From: CAZKYX01 sp964557125 | GTDB taxonomy: Bacteria > Patescibacteriota > Microgenomatia > Levybacterales > GWA1-39-11 | DNA length: 64,000 bases | Reading direction: 5' to 3' | Assembly (NCBI GenBank): GCA_964557125.1 | Contig: CAZKYX010000002.1 | Span: 39,036 to 103,035 of the forward strand | Part shown: one piece after another, positions 25,646 to 34,205 of the stretch | Position numbering within the stretch: the stretch's first letter is position 1 | Layout: every line of letters begins with the position of its first letter | The notes under the pieces: model-generated | What the model saw: the letters and a program-made list of their open reading frames with translations, nothing else | Databases searched by the model: none | Told to the model about the DNA's origin: nothing | Position numbers and translations under genes: made by a program

Positions 25646-26857
25646 ATGCGCTTGCCCTTTCTATTTCTTCTCATACTTTTTTCAATTCTTACAACTCGTT
25701 ATTTTTTCTTCTTTTCAGAACGGCACGTCTACGTTGTAGGGGATAAGATTTCGATGGAGCACACTTTTTTGCAAGAGCCAAAAAGGAATGCTTTCGGACA
25801 ATATTTCTTTGTCAACGATATGCTAATTTCTCTTCCACTTGGGCAACCAATTGGGTATGGGGAAAGGGTAAAGATAAGTGGGGTAGTAACGCAAATAGAA
25901 AGCAAAGACAAAGAAGCGTTGCTAACTGTGAAAAATTCCAATGTAAAAAAACTTCCAAGAAATCAATTCTTAGCAATTACAGGCATACTCCGCCAAAAAG
26001 TAATATCTGCATTTGAAATGTATTTACCGCCAAAAGAGTCGGGACTTTTATTGGGAATAGTTCTTGGAATAAAGGACAAGATAGATACCGAATACTATCA
26101 AAGACTACGAGATGTTGGGGTGCTCCATGTGGTTGCTGCAAGCGGAAGTAATGTGTCACTTGTGGCAGGTTTTTTGCTCGGTTTTTTCTCTCTTTTCGTG
26201 AAAAGAAGGGTTGCTATACTTTTCACGGTGCTTGGAATTTCATTTTATAGCCTCATTTCTGGCTTTGACCCACCAATTGTAAGAGCATCACTTATGGCCA
26301 TCTTTGCATTTGCTGCACTTGCTTTCGGAAAACAAAATTATAGCGCATATATACTCATAGTTACTGCTTTTGTCATGCTTTTTATAAAACCAGAACTTAT
26401 TTCTGATAGTGGATTTCAACTTTCCTTTGCGTCAACTGTCGGTATCATTTATATAAAGCCACTAGTAGATAGAATGATGCATTTGAAAGTATTGAAATTT
26501 GTTAGGGATGATATAGGCACAACAGTTGCAGCACAGCTTGCTACCATTCCCATCATGCTTAGCGCATTTTCCTCGTATTCTCTGAGCTCTATTGCCGTAA
26601 ATGCTTTACTGCTTTGGACAATACCGCCACTTATGGTTGCAGGTGGACTTGCAAGCATCACTTCAATAGTATGGGCGCCATTATCCTTTCCGTTCCTTTT
26701 ATTGGCTCATCCATTTTTATGGTACTTCGAGACTATAGTCGATTTGAGTTCAAAATTTGCTGGAAGGCTAGAGGTTGGCAGTATACCTGTAACTCTTTTA
26801 TGCGGATACTATCTATTATTGCTAACTTGTATTTTGGCAACGCGCAAGAAGACATGA
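25646..26857 (+). CDS. comEC: ComEC, membrane channel part
   Basis: 403 residues. Start chosen at ATG 25646 (MRLPFLFLLILFSIL), right after the comEA stop. Small OB-like extracellular domain (about 40-120), then the ComEC/Rec2 competence domain with its signature DVGVLHVVAASGSNVSLVAG and about nine membrane helices (FDPPIVRASLMAIFAFAALA; LSFASTVGIIYIKPL). It forms the DNA translocation pore. The beta-lactamase-like domain usually fused at the C-terminus is encoded by the next gene, overlapping by 4 nt (ATGA). Confidence 0.9.
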   Translation: MRLPFLFLLILFSILTTRYFFFFSERHVYVVGDKISMEHTFLQEPKRNAFGQYFFVNDMLISLPLGQPIGYGERVKISGVVTQIESKDKEALLTVKNSNVKKLPRNQFLAITGILRQKVISAFEMYLPPKESGLLLGIVLGIKDKIDTEYYQRLRDVGVLHVVAASGSNVSLVAGFLLGFFSLFVKRRVAILFTVLGISFYSLISGFDPPIVRASLMAIFAFAALAFGKQNYSAYILIVTAFVMLFIKPELISDSGFQLSFASTVGIIYIKPLVDRMMHLKVLKFVRDDIGTTVAAQLATIPIMLSAFSSYSLSSIAVNALLLWTIPPLMVAGGLASITSIVWAPLSFPFLLLAHPFLWYFETIVDLSSKFAGRLEVGSIPVTLLCGYYLLLLTCILATRKKT

Positions 26858-27696
26858 AAAAGTATTTACTGCTACTTGCACTCTCACTATTTGTACTTGG
26901 AACGACGGCGATTTATCAGTATGCAAAGTATACTGATAAAAAGCTGCATATAACGTTTTGCAATGTGGGACAAGGCGATTCGATATTTATACGCACACCA
27001 CAAGGTGCAGACATTTTAATTGACGGTGGACCAGCTTCAAATGTGCTAGATTGCCTTGCAAATCACATGCCTTTTTGGGACAGGGATATAGAAATTATCT
27101 ATCTTACGCATCCAGATGCTGACCATCTCACAGGGCTTATTGATGTGTTTGAAAAGTATAATGTCCTTTATTTTGGAACAAGTGATGCGCCAAAAGATAC
27201 AGATGTATTTAAGCAGTTAAACCAGCATATTGCTATGGAAAGCATCAAGAAGAATTTTATTTACAGAGGCGACAGTGTGAAATTATCTGATGGAGTTGCC
27301 ATCAAAACTCTGTGGCCGACCGTTGAGTATACGCATTCAGGAGAGGAGGATACAAATAACTATTCGTTGACTCAGGACCTTTCGTATGGTAGTTTTCATG
27401 TCCTTCTGACAGGTGACATACCGTTTCAAATTTTGAATTCTATAATGCCAACTCTTACTGACATTGATGTTTTCAAGCCACCTCATCATGGGTCAAAGAC
27501 CGGAGTAGACGAATATACCTTTCAGCACATACTTCCAAAAGCAGCAGTTATATCTGTTGGAAAGAAGAATAGATATGGTCATCCCAACAATGGAGTGCTT
27601 GGAATTCTACAACAAAATAATATCCCATATTATAGAACCGATGAGATGGGAGATATCGAGTTTGTAACTGATGGAAAGACGTGGAAGATTAAATAG
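26854..27696 (+). CDS. comEC: ComEC metallo-beta-lactamase-like domain as a separate protein
   Basis: 280 residues from ATG 26854, which overlaps the upstream stop as ATGA. One N-terminal membrane helix (YLLLLALSLFVLGTTAIYQY) then the ComEC-type nuclease domain: FCNVGQGDSIFIRTPQG, ILIDGGP, YLTHPDADHLTG (the HPDADH metal motif), LLTGDI, KPPHHGSKTG and VISVGKKNRYGHPN. It probably degrades the non-transported strand during DNA uptake. An anchor helix on the split-off domain suggests a genuine two-gene arrangement, not a frameshift artefact. Confidence 0.9.
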   Translation: MKKYLLLLALSLFVLGTTAIYQYAKYTDKKLHITFCNVGQGDSIFIRTPQGADILIDGGPASNVLDCLANHMPFWDRDIEIIYLTHPDADHLTGLIDVFEKYNVLYFGTSDAPKDTDVFKQLNQHIAMESIKKNFIYRGDSVKLSDGVAIKTLWPTVEYTHSGEEDTNNYSLTQDLSYGSFHVLLTGDIPFQILNSIMPTLTDIDVFKPPHHGSKTGVDEYTFQHILPKAAVISVGKKNRYGHPNNGVLGILQQNNIPYYRTDEMGDIEFVTDGKTWKIK

Positions 27697-28010
27697 GTTG
27701 TAGGTTGTAGGTTGTAGGTTGTAGGATTGTCATTCCGGACTTGGTCCGGAATCTAGATCCTGAAAATAAATTACAGGATTTCGTCAGCAGAATGACTTAT
27801 TAAAGTTTTTTATCCATTCAACGAGACCATTATCTATTGCTGTGCAACGCGTTTCACGGGGGTTTGGCTGATATTTTTCTGTTATAGTGTAAATATTATC
27901 CTGTAGGTGAATATAGCGCAGAATCAGCATAATTCTTAGAGTTCAAACGAAAATCCATTCAATGTAGATAACCTCAAACCCTACAAGCTTTAGTCTAAAA
28001 GTAATCAGTA
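27697..28010. repeat. intergenic simple and dispersed repeats
   Basis: Starts with GTTGTAGGTTGTAGG-type 7-nt microsatellite (27697-27724), then a hairpin element TTCCGGACTTGGTCCGGAA near 27734 with a flanking AGAATGAC end, typical of dispersed GTCATTCCGG repeats. No gene seen. Confidence 0.7.
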
Positions 28011-28027
28011 GGTGTATAATTTCCCTC

Positions 28028-28942
28028 ATGGAAAAGGAATTGTTTGATTATGGTGCGTGGAAAGTAGGGAGAGTGGAGGAATGGAAATCTCTTCCTCAAG
28101 AACAATGGATGATGACTTTTCGGGGGAGATACGCTCACGTTGATGCGGTTATGGTAGAGCTTCTCGGATACAAAGAAGAAAAGCTTGCCGACTTTTCTAT
28201 GCTTGATGTAGCAGGTGGAGTTATGTCTTTCGGTTCACCGACTGCGCATGATACGTTCCAAAAAATGAAACAGTACGCACGAAATGTAGATATAACAGTA
28301 GTAGACGTAAATATACCTAGTAGCCTCAAAGACGCCAATCCACACATTCGATACGAAAGAAATTTAAAGTATATTAACGAGGAGTTTGATTGTGTCAGGC
28401 TCATGCGTCTTATAGAACACACGAATGAGAAAGAGTACGCTCGTATCAAAAGAATCTCAATAAATCGTCTTTCCGAGGGAGGTCTATTTATATCAACTCA
28501 AAGAGTAATGCAAGAATACATGAATAGTAGAGGTCAAAGCGACGTCATACACAGAGGAAATCTTATCAAAATAGCACAGAAAAGAGATAAAGAAATGGTG
28601 CCAATCATGTTGTTGCCTGATTTACCAGTACCGTCTCCAGAGGTTGATTTGGAGTTAACGAAGGATTTATTCACGAAGATGGGGGAGTATAAAAATTACA
28701 GAGAACTCGTCAAAAACGGAAGCATAAAAATTGATAGGAAGCTCAGGTGGGACAGTTACTTTAATACCCTAAGAGTCTTGGGGGATTCTGATATCTCTAT
28801 ACTCAATAGTGAAGAGAGCTTACTAAAAGCAGCCAATCACTCTGATGATGACGATTCTTATACGGCAAATTTTGAACCATATATATTAAAACAGCTTCAA
28901 GAAAATGAAATTGATGCTCCTTTTTACTTCAGAAAAAGATAG
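28028..28942 (+). CDS. SAM-dependent methyltransferase-like protein
   Basis: 304 residues. A Rossmann-like core is suggested by SMLDVAGGVMSFGSPTAHDT (glycine-rich motif I, about 58-77), DITVVDVNIP (acidic end of strand 2), EFDCVRLMRLIEHTNEKEYA (motif near strand 4) and SEGGLFISTQR (strand 5). The glycine motif is degenerate, so substrate and even activity are uncertain. TATAAT at 28015-28020 leaves a near-leaderless start 7 nt downstream. Monocistronic, ended by a hairpin with a T-run. Confidence 0.6.
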   Translation: MEKELFDYGAWKVGRVEEWKSLPQEQWMMTFRGRYAHVDAVMVELLGYKEEKLADFSMLDVAGGVMSFGSPTAHDTFQKMKQYARNVDITVVDVNIPSSLKDANPHIRYERNLKYINEEFDCVRLMRLIEHTNEKEYARIKRISINRLSEGGLFISTQRVMQEYMNSRGQSDVIHRGNLIKIAQKRDKEMVPIMLLPDLPVPSPEVDLELTKDLFTKMGEYKNYRELVKNGSIKIDRKLRWDSYFNTLRVLGDSDISILNSEESLLKAANHSDDDDSYTANFEPYILKQLQENEIDAPFYFRKR

Positions 28943-28946
28943 ACCC

Positions 28947-28968
28947 AAACAAAAGCTCTTGTTTTTTT
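28947..28968 (+). terminator. intrinsic terminator
   Basis: AACAA-AAGCTC-TTGTT followed by a run of T, 5 nt after the stop of the methyltransferase-like gene. Confidence 0.7.
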
Positions 28969-29105
28969 ATTGTAAGAATGCTAGCCTGAGAGTAGGTGGT
29001 AGTGAGCCCTCCAAGAGGACTAGCTATTTCATAGCGGCGTAGTGGGTAGGTAGTAGATGGGGGAATTTTTCTACAACCTAAAACCTACAACCTACAACCT
29101 AATTT

Positions 29106-29477
29106 ATGAAAAAGGTATTGCTTGTTGATGATGAAAAAGAAACCTCCGTTGTTTTTGAAACAGCTCTGCGTCAAGCGGGCTATGAGGTAAGAGTCGCGGC
29201 AAATGGTCAGTCTGCTGTTGATATGGCAAAAGCAGAGCAGTACGACCTTATACTTCTTGATCAAATGATGCCTGATAAGTCTGGCAATGATGTCCTAAGA
29301 GAGCTCAAAGCAGACCCAGCAACCGCACAAATGCCAGTAGCCATGCTTACCAATTTTGGACATGAAGAAATGGTAAAAGAGGCACTAAATGCAGGTGCAA
29401 TTGACTACATCCTCAAATATCGGGTAAGTCATAGTGATTTGATAACTAAGGTAAAAAGATTGTTAGGTGAAGCCTAA
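29106..29477 (+). CDS. single-domain response regulator (CheY-like receiver)
   Basis: 123 residues, only a receiver domain. Acidic pocket D8, D9 (VLLVDDE), phospho-acceptor D52 (LILLDQMMPDKSG), switch T82 (VAMLTNFG) and K104 (YILKYR) are all present. No output domain, so it must act by protein contact. A probable partner is the sensor kinase at 35084, 5.6 kb downstream on the same strand with U5 and U6 between them. The GTAGG microsatellite precedes the start; no Shine-Dalgarno site. Confidence 0.92.
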   Translation: MKKVLLVDDEKETSVVFETALRQAGYEVRVAANGQSAVDMAKAEQYDLILLDQMMPDKSGNDVLRELKADPATAQMPVAMLTNFGHEEMVKEALNAGAIDYILKYRVSHSDLITKVKRLLGEA

Positions 29478-29580
29478 AATTAAATTTTTAATTTTTAATT
29501 CTTAATTTTTAATGAATTGACTCATTAGAAAATTTGAATTTGATTTAAAATTTTAAATTTGAATTTAAAAATTATTATTA
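29478..29580. repeat. AT-only intergenic repeat (family also at 36.8, 45.0 and 47.8 kb)
   Basis: Strings such as TTAAATTTTTAATTTTTAAT and AAATTTTAAATTTGAATTTA. Very similar sequences occur at 36788-36885, 44968-45060 and 47727-47830, always between genes. Confidence 0.8.
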
Positions 29581-29585
29581 CTGCC

Positions 29586-30104
29586 ATGCAGCCAGCTACA
29601 GATACAGATTATAAAAAAATGTTCTCAGAGCTTATTAAAAAGCAAATGTTGATATTGGGTCCAGATATCACCCTTGCAAAAGTAAAAAATGTCCCTGGAG
29701 TAGAAGTTGACGCAACTGGTGAGGTCATTGCAATTCAGGGAGATCCTCAAGCAACGCTTCAAGGTCTTATCAATCAATTTGTTGAGCTATCCGGAATGAT
29801 TGTTAAAAAGACCATGGAGTCGATTTTGACCGCATATCCAGCACTTTCAGGCACAGCGCTTCCCAGCATGATGGGTATGGCTTCAGCTACTTCGGCAGCG
29901 GCTGTTGCACCGACACCTCCAGCGGCGCCTCCTCCTTTCGTTTCTACTGTGAGCGCAACTCCTGTAGTTGCTCCTGTAGCTAGTCAGCCCGTAAATGAAC
30001 CTGCTCCCATCTCCTCAACCTCGATGGATGACCTCAACCACGCCCTTGACCAACTTGCCAATTCCCCAATAGGTTCAGAGCCGGTAAAAGCGGGGACATC
30101 ATAA
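29586..30104 (+). CDS. hypothetical protein with Ala/Pro-rich linker
   Basis: 172 residues from ATG 29586, since the upstream codons are repeat sequence. A compact N-terminal domain (about 1-80: MFSELIKKQMLILGPDITLA, KVKNVPGVEVDATGEVIAIQ, GLINQFVELSGMIVKKTMES) is followed by an Ala/Pro/Val linker and a short acidic C-terminal helix. Not recognised. Its place between the response regulator and a small membrane protein suggests a link to signalling, which is inference only. Confidence 0.75.
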   Translation: MQPATDTDYKKMFSELIKKQMLILGPDITLAKVKNVPGVEVDATGEVIAIQGDPQATLQGLINQFVELSGMIVKKTMESILTAYPALSGTALPSMMGMASATSAAAVAPTPPAAPPPFVSTVSATPVVAPVASQPVNEPAPISSTSMDDLNHALDQLANSPIGSEPVKAGTS

Positions 30105-30147
30105 AGAATAGCTTTACAATTGTAAGAATAACTGGTTAATATTAACT

Positions 30148-30486
30148 ATGCTTGAAAAAATAGAGTTTTTAACTGTTGTGGTAAATGGGATATCTTTTAT
30201 AGCTGCTTTTGCTGCAATTGCAGCTGCTGTCATCATGTACCAAGTTACTAAGAAATTCGGAAGTGGAATTTTAGCTAAGGGATTTCAGAGTATCGGGACG
30301 GGAGTTCTTTTTCTTGCTCTTGGAATTATCATTGATGCTGTCAATTCTTACCTTCAAATTTCGTATAGCAATATTTTTTCAGTGAGCGTATTTCTTATTA
30401 AAGGGGTATGTTTTGTAGTTGGTACCTATATCATTGTTATTGGAAGTAAAAAGACCGCCGACCGCCTCGAGAATCTAACAAAGTAA
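30148..30486 (+). CDS. small three-helix membrane protein
   Basis: 112 residues. Three predicted membrane helices (FLTVVVNGISFIAAFAAIAA; SIGTGVLFLALGIIIDAVNS; VSVFLIKGVCFVVGTYIIVI) and short polar ends. Resembles the sensor membrane parts found next to archaeal and CPR signalling genes, but no specific family is recognised. Probably co-transcribed with the two genes upstream. Confidence 0.75.
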   Translation: MLEKIEFLTVVVNGISFIAAFAAIAAAVIMYQVTKKFGSGILAKGFQSIGTGVLFLALGIIIDAVNSYLQISYSNIFSVSVFLIKGVCFVVGTYIIVIGSKKTADRLENLTK

Positions 30487-30612
30487 TCAATAAATAGTTA
30501 AATGGTTAGATAGTTAAATAGCTATAAGATAAAGACTATTAACCATGCATCCATATAACTATTCAGCTATTATCTCTTATCCTATAGCTTTTTTCAGATT
30601 CAAATATTTTAA

Positions 30613-30800
30613 GCCCATAGTTGCACACCCTCAGAAAGAAGGAGTATAATATCCCCATTCGTTTTGTCAGTCGGCCTGTACAAACGCAGTACTTGTTTGG
30701 CTGTCAAAACTGTACATTAATAATTCGTAGGTCAGACTAGCGTACAGCCGGTAGCGGTTAGCGTTTAGTTAAGAATTCAAACAAATCAAAGGAGAAGACC
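30613..30800 (+). promoter_or_regulatory. U5 promoter and structured leader
   Basis: CCATAG, -35 TTGCAC (30621-30626), 18-bp spacer, TATAAT (30645-30650). The leader of about 145 nt has ACGCAGTACTTGTTTGGCTG, boxA-like GTACATTAATAA (30712-30723), then pairing segment CGTAGGTC (30726-30733) and AAGGAG before the first gene. Confidence 0.75.
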
Positions 30801-31133
30801 ATGATTCGGACGTTTACACTTTTTCTTTGCGGAATATTTTTGTCGGGACAAATCATCAGTCAGTCGGTGGCTATTGCTTTAACAGGAGGGCCCAATTCGA
30901 ATTCTCTAACAGGGGGGTTAGTAGGAGTCATTCTTGCCTCACCCTTCATATTCATGCTCGTGCGATATTTGCATGGGAATAAGCAGAAGCGACAAGTAAT
31001 ATCTCAAAACTGCCCTAAAAGCGGCGAACACAGATGGGGTAACCCATGGATCAATTCAGAAGGACCCGAAGGAGGAGAGTTAGGCCGTTATGGTCAAACT
31101 TGCCTCAAATGCGGAACTGAAAAATTCATTTAA
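30801..31133 (+). CDS. membrane protein with zinc-ribbon-like tail, first gene of unit U5
   Basis: 110 residues. Signal or anchor helix (TFTLFLCGIFLSGQIISQSV), second helix (GGLVGVILASPFIFMLVRYL), then a cytoplasmic tail with CPKSGEHRWGNPW and GQTCLKCGTEKF, giving C-x(n)-CxxC that could bind zinc. GGAG 6 nt before the ATG. Function unknown. Confidence 0.75.
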   Translation: MIRTFTLFLCGIFLSGQIISQSVAIALTGGPNSNSLTGGLVGVILASPFIFMLVRYLHGNKQKRQVISQNCPKSGEHRWGNPWINSEGPEGGELGRYGQTCLKCGTEKFI

Positions 31134-31142
31134 GGAGATAAG

Positions 31143-31388
31143 ATGGTAACAAGTACATCGGAAATGCTTAGCTTCTATCAAAGTGAGGTACAGCCGGCGT
31201 CAGATCGAAAAGAAGATACATGGAAAAAGTATCGGAAATTCGTAGATAATGCGATGGATGTACAGGCACTTGAAGGAAGTAGCCAAGCAAATTCTCTGAG
31301 AGAAGCTTGGCAGAACGCAAAAGAAAAGCATACCGAATCAGTTGCAAAACTATTCAGCATGCTAGATGAGCTGGCCTTGAAGGAATAG
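31143..31388 (+). CDS. small helical protein, unit U5
   Basis: 81 residues, soluble and helical (EDTWKKYRKFVDNAMDVQAL; EKHTESVAKLFSMLDELALK). Strong AAGGAGAT 3 nt before the ATG, 9 nt after the previous stop. Not recognised. Confidence 0.75.
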   Translation: MVTSTSEMLSFYQSEVQPASDRKEDTWKKYRKFVDNAMDVQALEGSSQANSLREAWQNAKEKHTESVAKLFSMLDELALKE

Positions 31389-31403
31389 AAAAGGAAAAAC
31401 GCT

Positions 31404-31664
31404 ATGGCAATGACTCGTTACATTGGCAACGAAGATGTCGAAATGTTCCAGTTTATGCTCAGTCATTTCTGGGCAAATTTTCCTTGGAACGACGATTTCG
31501 TAATAGCTTCCGGTTATTACGACCCAAACAATCCCAATGCCGAAATAATGAATATATCAAAGGTAGATCCTGAGCGTTTGAAAAATGCACGGAAACACCT
31601 TCTGCATATATTCGACAGCAGGCCTGTTAATTGGAAGCAATTTGTGATTCCTGAAATGTGGTAA
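31404..31664 (+). CDS. small aromatic-rich protein, unit U5
   Basis: 86 residues, soluble, unusually rich in Trp, Phe and Tyr (MFQFMLSHFWANFPWNDDFV; FDSRPVNWKQFVIPEMW). AAAAGGAA upstream of the ATG. It directly precedes the NADAR-like gene (4-nt gap), so the two may act together. Not recognised. Confidence 0.75.
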   Translation: MAMTRYIGNEDVEMFQFMLSHFWANFPWNDDFVIASGYYDPNNPNAEIMNISKVDPERLKNARKHLLHIFDSRPVNWKQFVIPEMW

Positions 31665-31668
31665 AAAA

Positions 31669-32199
31669 GTGGATATAGGTTCAAAGGAAAAATATCCAGC
31701 AAATGCACTTTCTAACTTTACTCCTCACCCTTTCGTTTTTGATGGGGTGAAATGCAACAGCATGGAAGGACTTTTGCAGTCATTCAAAACAAATGACCAG
31801 CCAATCCAAGAGCACATTTGTACTCTTGTAGGAATTGGAGCCAAAAGAAGAGGGCGTAACATCAACTGGTGGAAAGCTCAAACTCTTTACTGGAAAGGTG
31901 TTGCATACCCAAGAGAGTCAAAAGGGTATCAGGAGCTTCTGACACGAGCATATGACGCTCTTGGTAAGAATTCGTCCTTCAGAAAAGCACTTTTAGCCAG
32001 TCGTGATGCTGTCTTAAGGCACTCGATTGGCACAAAGGAGAAAGACAGGACAATACTTACTGAGCAGGAATTCTGTTCTCAGCTCACGCGCTTGAGGTCA
32101 ATACTTCAAGATGAAGAGCGTGAGGCAAAGCTTCAAGCCCAGAAAGATGTTCCAGTAGTGCCACAATTAATTCGCGGTAAGAAAGGCAAAAGGAGATAG
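31669..32199 (+). CDS. NADAR-like (YbiA/DUF1768) protein, unit U5
   Basis: 176 residues from GTG, coupled to the upstream stop 4 nt away. LSNFTPHPFVFDGVKCNSME then GLLQSFK matches the N-terminal NADAR block (LSNF-P-PF-DG-x-S-E-H-x-QA-K); GIGAKRRGRN, then AYDALGKNSSFRKALLAS and FCSQLTRLRSIL match later blocks. NADAR proteins are N-glycosidases acting on ADP-ribose-type or riboflavin-pathway substrates and are common in phages and defence loci. The block Glu is kept but the next residue, usually His, is Gly. The C-terminal tail is basic (IRGKKGKRR). Activity uncertain; the family call is fairly good. Confidence 0.7.
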   Translation: MDIGSKEKYPANALSNFTPHPFVFDGVKCNSMEGLLQSFKTNDQPIQEHICTLVGIGAKRRGRNINWWKAQTLYWKGVAYPRESKGYQELLTRAYDALGKNSSFRKALLASRDAVLRHSIGTKEKDRTILTEQEFCSQLTRLRSILQDEEREAKLQAQKDVPVVPQLIRGKKGKRR

Positions 32200-32201
32200 G
32201 A

Positions 32202-32714
32202 ATGCCAGTAAATCGAATTCGAGGCTCAAGCATAACGGTATTATCCGGCATGAAAGCCATCAAGAAGCCTATCGGTAAGCAAAAGCCGATTTCTGCTGAT
32301 ACTCAAGAAAGTGAAAAGTTTCTTGAGCGATTGTATCGTGCTCCACGCAAGCCCGCAATTCGCCCCCTTCCGATTCAAGAATCACTTGATAGGATACGGG
32401 ATGCGGCAAAAAGACGAGCAGAGCATTTCAAGATATACCAGCAGTCTGGTGAAGAGGATATGCAAGCATATTTCTCTTTTCTCGCTGAAAACGAACAAAT
32501 CGACCTAGCCCGCGAGCACGTGAGATTTTTCATTAACTACATGATTCAGCTTGCAGGTCCAGGTGTAACTGAAAGATCTATTGGTTTGAGTTTTAGTGCA
32601 CGTACCAATTCATCAATCATGAAGAAGTGGCGTGAAGAGCGGATTGCCTCAGGCATGCCGCCCCTCAAGCCTTTCACTGAAAGCTACTACAATTACTACG
32701 GCTACGAAGACTAG
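32202..32714 (+). CDS. basic hypothetical protein, last gene of unit U5
   Basis: 170 residues. Basic disordered N-terminus (MKAIKKPIGKQKPISADTQE), central helices (SLDRIRDAAKRRAEHFKIYQ; AREHVRFFINYMIQLAGPGV), Tyr-rich end (SYYNYYGYED). AAAGGAGAT precedes the ATG by 4-5 nt. Not recognised; basic character fits RNA or DNA binding. Confidence 0.75.
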   Translation: MPVNRIRGSSITVLSGMKAIKKPIGKQKPISADTQESEKFLERLYRAPRKPAIRPLPIQESLDRIRDAAKRRAEHFKIYQQSGEEDMQAYFSFLAENEQIDLAREHVRFFINYMIQLAGPGVTERSIGLSFSARTNSSIMKKWREERIASGMPPLKPFTESYYNYYGYED

Positions 32715-32721
32715 CCACAAC

Positions 32722-32773
32722 GACCTACGTAAATATTCTCCCGCCTTGCCCTTCATGCAGAAGGACAGGCGGG
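32722..32773 (+). terminator. U5 trailer and terminator hairpin
   Basis: GACCTACG (32722-32729), 8 nt after the stop, is the exact reverse complement of CGTAGGTC in the U5 leader. A hairpin with outer stem CCCGCCT / AGGCGGG and inner CTTC / GAAG follows (32740-32773). Confidence 0.65.
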
Positions 32774-32868
32774 GGACCACACATTCTGTTATTCGTGATT
32801 GGTTATTAGTAACTTAGCTAGTTCTTATCTGCAACCTAAAACCTGCAACCTGCAACCTAATCTAATCT

Positions 32869-33187
32869 CATAGTTTTGATTTCCCCCTGAAAAGAGAGTA
32901 TAATTCCCACATAATATCTTTGGGAAAAATGCGCACTGCCTTAAAGGCATAGCCGTGCATTCAGGCCAAGGATCAAACCTTGCTCGTTAAACTAACTAGG
33001 GCAGCTTGCCCTTCTGAAGCTTAAGCGAAAGAGGGTACATTGACCCACCTTCGCTAAAATAGCTTCGGGGGTCTGCATCGCTTCGCAAGAGGCGAAGCTC
33101 TTTGAAAATTCGCAGGTCAAGGTTCGAGTAACATCGAACCGCAGATGCTGAGTTAAATCGAAGCATCAAAAATATAAAGGAGCACAA
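32869..33187 (+). promoter_or_regulatory. U6 promoter and structured leader
   Basis: CATAGT, -35 TTGATT (32876-32881), 17-bp spacer, TATAAT (32899-32904). The long leader (about 275 nt) contains CTTCTGAAGCTTAAGCGAAA (shared with U2), a hairpin CCACCTTCGCTAAAATAGCT then TCGGGGG, hairpin GCTTCGC / GCGAAGC running straight into boxA-like GCTCTTTGAAAA (33097-33108), and the pairing segment AATTCGCAGGTC (33107-33118). Confidence 0.75.
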
Positions 33188-33631
33188 ATGTCTGACGGCT
33201 TTACTATGCTTCATGTAAGAGGCGAGCCCGGACCACGGGCTTTTTCCAACCATACCATAGCAGATATATCTATGTATCAAAATGGGAAAGTTGTGAACTT
33301 CGTTAACGGTACACAACTTCCTATAACCGATACGGGAGATGATGTTGCAAACTCAACAAACATTGCTCAAAAGGGGAGAGTTCTTGTAGAACTCAGTCCA
33401 AGACGAGATCGGAATGGTAAAAACATTCTGGTAACACCTGAAGCATTTGCAACCTTGCAGTGTTTTGAAGACCACTCTGTGATAACACTTCCAGACGGAA
33501 ACACAGTTATATCAGTGCAGGAAACCAGAGCTCAACTTGAGCCTGTTCTCAATCAACATGGTATCTTCATCCGCAAGGTTGAGGATTATGCAAAACAGAC
33601 CAATGGGCCAAAAGAAATCCAAATTTTCTAG
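33188..33631 (+). CDS. hypothetical beta-rich protein, first gene of unit U6
   Basis: 147 residues. Beta-rich N-terminal part (FTMLHVRGEPGPRAFSNHTI; ISMYQNGKVVNFVNGTQLPI) faintly recalls LytTR- or FlbD-like barrels; the C-terminal half ends in a helix (TRAQLEPVLNQHGIFIRKVE). AAAGGAG 6 nt before the ATG. Not recognised with confidence. Confidence 0.75.
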   Translation: MSDGFTMLHVRGEPGPRAFSNHTIADISMYQNGKVVNFVNGTQLPITDTGDDVANSTNIAQKGRVLVELSPRRDRNGKNILVTPEAFATLQCFEDHSVITLPDGNTVISVQETRAQLEPVLNQHGIFIRKVEDYAKQTNGPKEIQIF

Positions 33632-33649
33632 GAGAAGTAGAGAGCAACT

Positions 33650-33919
33650 TTGAAAAAGAAAGTTCAGTCTATTATTCCAACCGAAGAAGAGATTCGGAAA
33701 GTAAGACTTGAGCTGATACCTCACGTAAGAATGAGGCATGCAATCGCTCTTACTGATGTCCACGAACTCTTTCCGCATATAGAGATGGGTCGTATCAATG
33801 CATGCATTGAACTACTTCATCACAGTCAAGAAGTTATTTTGGGGATTAATCCTCAGGATAATAACGCGCTGTGGGTGAAGCTGGGCGATAATGCTTGGTC
33901 ACTCACCCCACAAGGTTAG
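33650..33919 (+). CDS. small winged-helix-like protein, unit U6
   Basis: 89 residues from TTG, with GGAG and GAGAG upstream. Basic start (KKKVQSIIPTEEEIRKVRLE), helices (VRMRHAIALTDVHELFPHIE; INACIELLHHSQEV) and a strand pair ending NALWVKLGDNAW, an order compatible with a winged helix. Weak inference; could be a DNA-binding regulator of the unit. Confidence 0.6.
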   Translation: MKKKVQSIIPTEEEIRKVRLELIPHVRMRHAIALTDVHELFPHIEMGRINACIELLHHSQEVILGINPQDNNALWVKLGDNAWSLTPQG

Positions 33920-33929
33920 GAGAAATGTC

Positions 33930-34205
33930 ATGGAAACATCTACCGTTTGGTGGATTTTGGGAGGCCTAGCATTTTTTGCCATAAATGGCCACTTAGCGGT
34001 GGACAGATGGGCTGATGGTGCAAAAAGAGATGCAGTTATGAGAATGTATGGGGCAATTATAACTCCACCACTTCTATATTTCTGCATTTATTATGTGGGA
34101 TGGTCTTATTGGCTTATTCCGTTTTTTTTGGGAGCTTATGTGTTACCATTTGCCATAATCAGGCCGGACATCGACCCGCCACCAGTAGGGAAAAGGAGAA
34201 AGTAA
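33930..34205 (+). CDS. small membrane protein, unit U6
   Basis: 91 residues from ATG 33930, chosen because AGGAG lies 7 nt upstream. Hydrophobic helices at TVWWILGGLAFFAINGHL, AIITPPLLYFCIYYVGWSYW and LIPFFLGAYVLPFAI, then a basic Pro-rich tail (DPPPVGKRRK). Its TAA overlaps the next ATG (TAATG). Function unknown. Confidence 0.7.
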   Translation: METSTVWWILGGLAFFAINGHLAVDRWADGAKRDAVMRMYGAIITPPLLYFCIYYVGWSYWLIPFFLGAYVLPFAIIRPDIDPPPVGKRRK

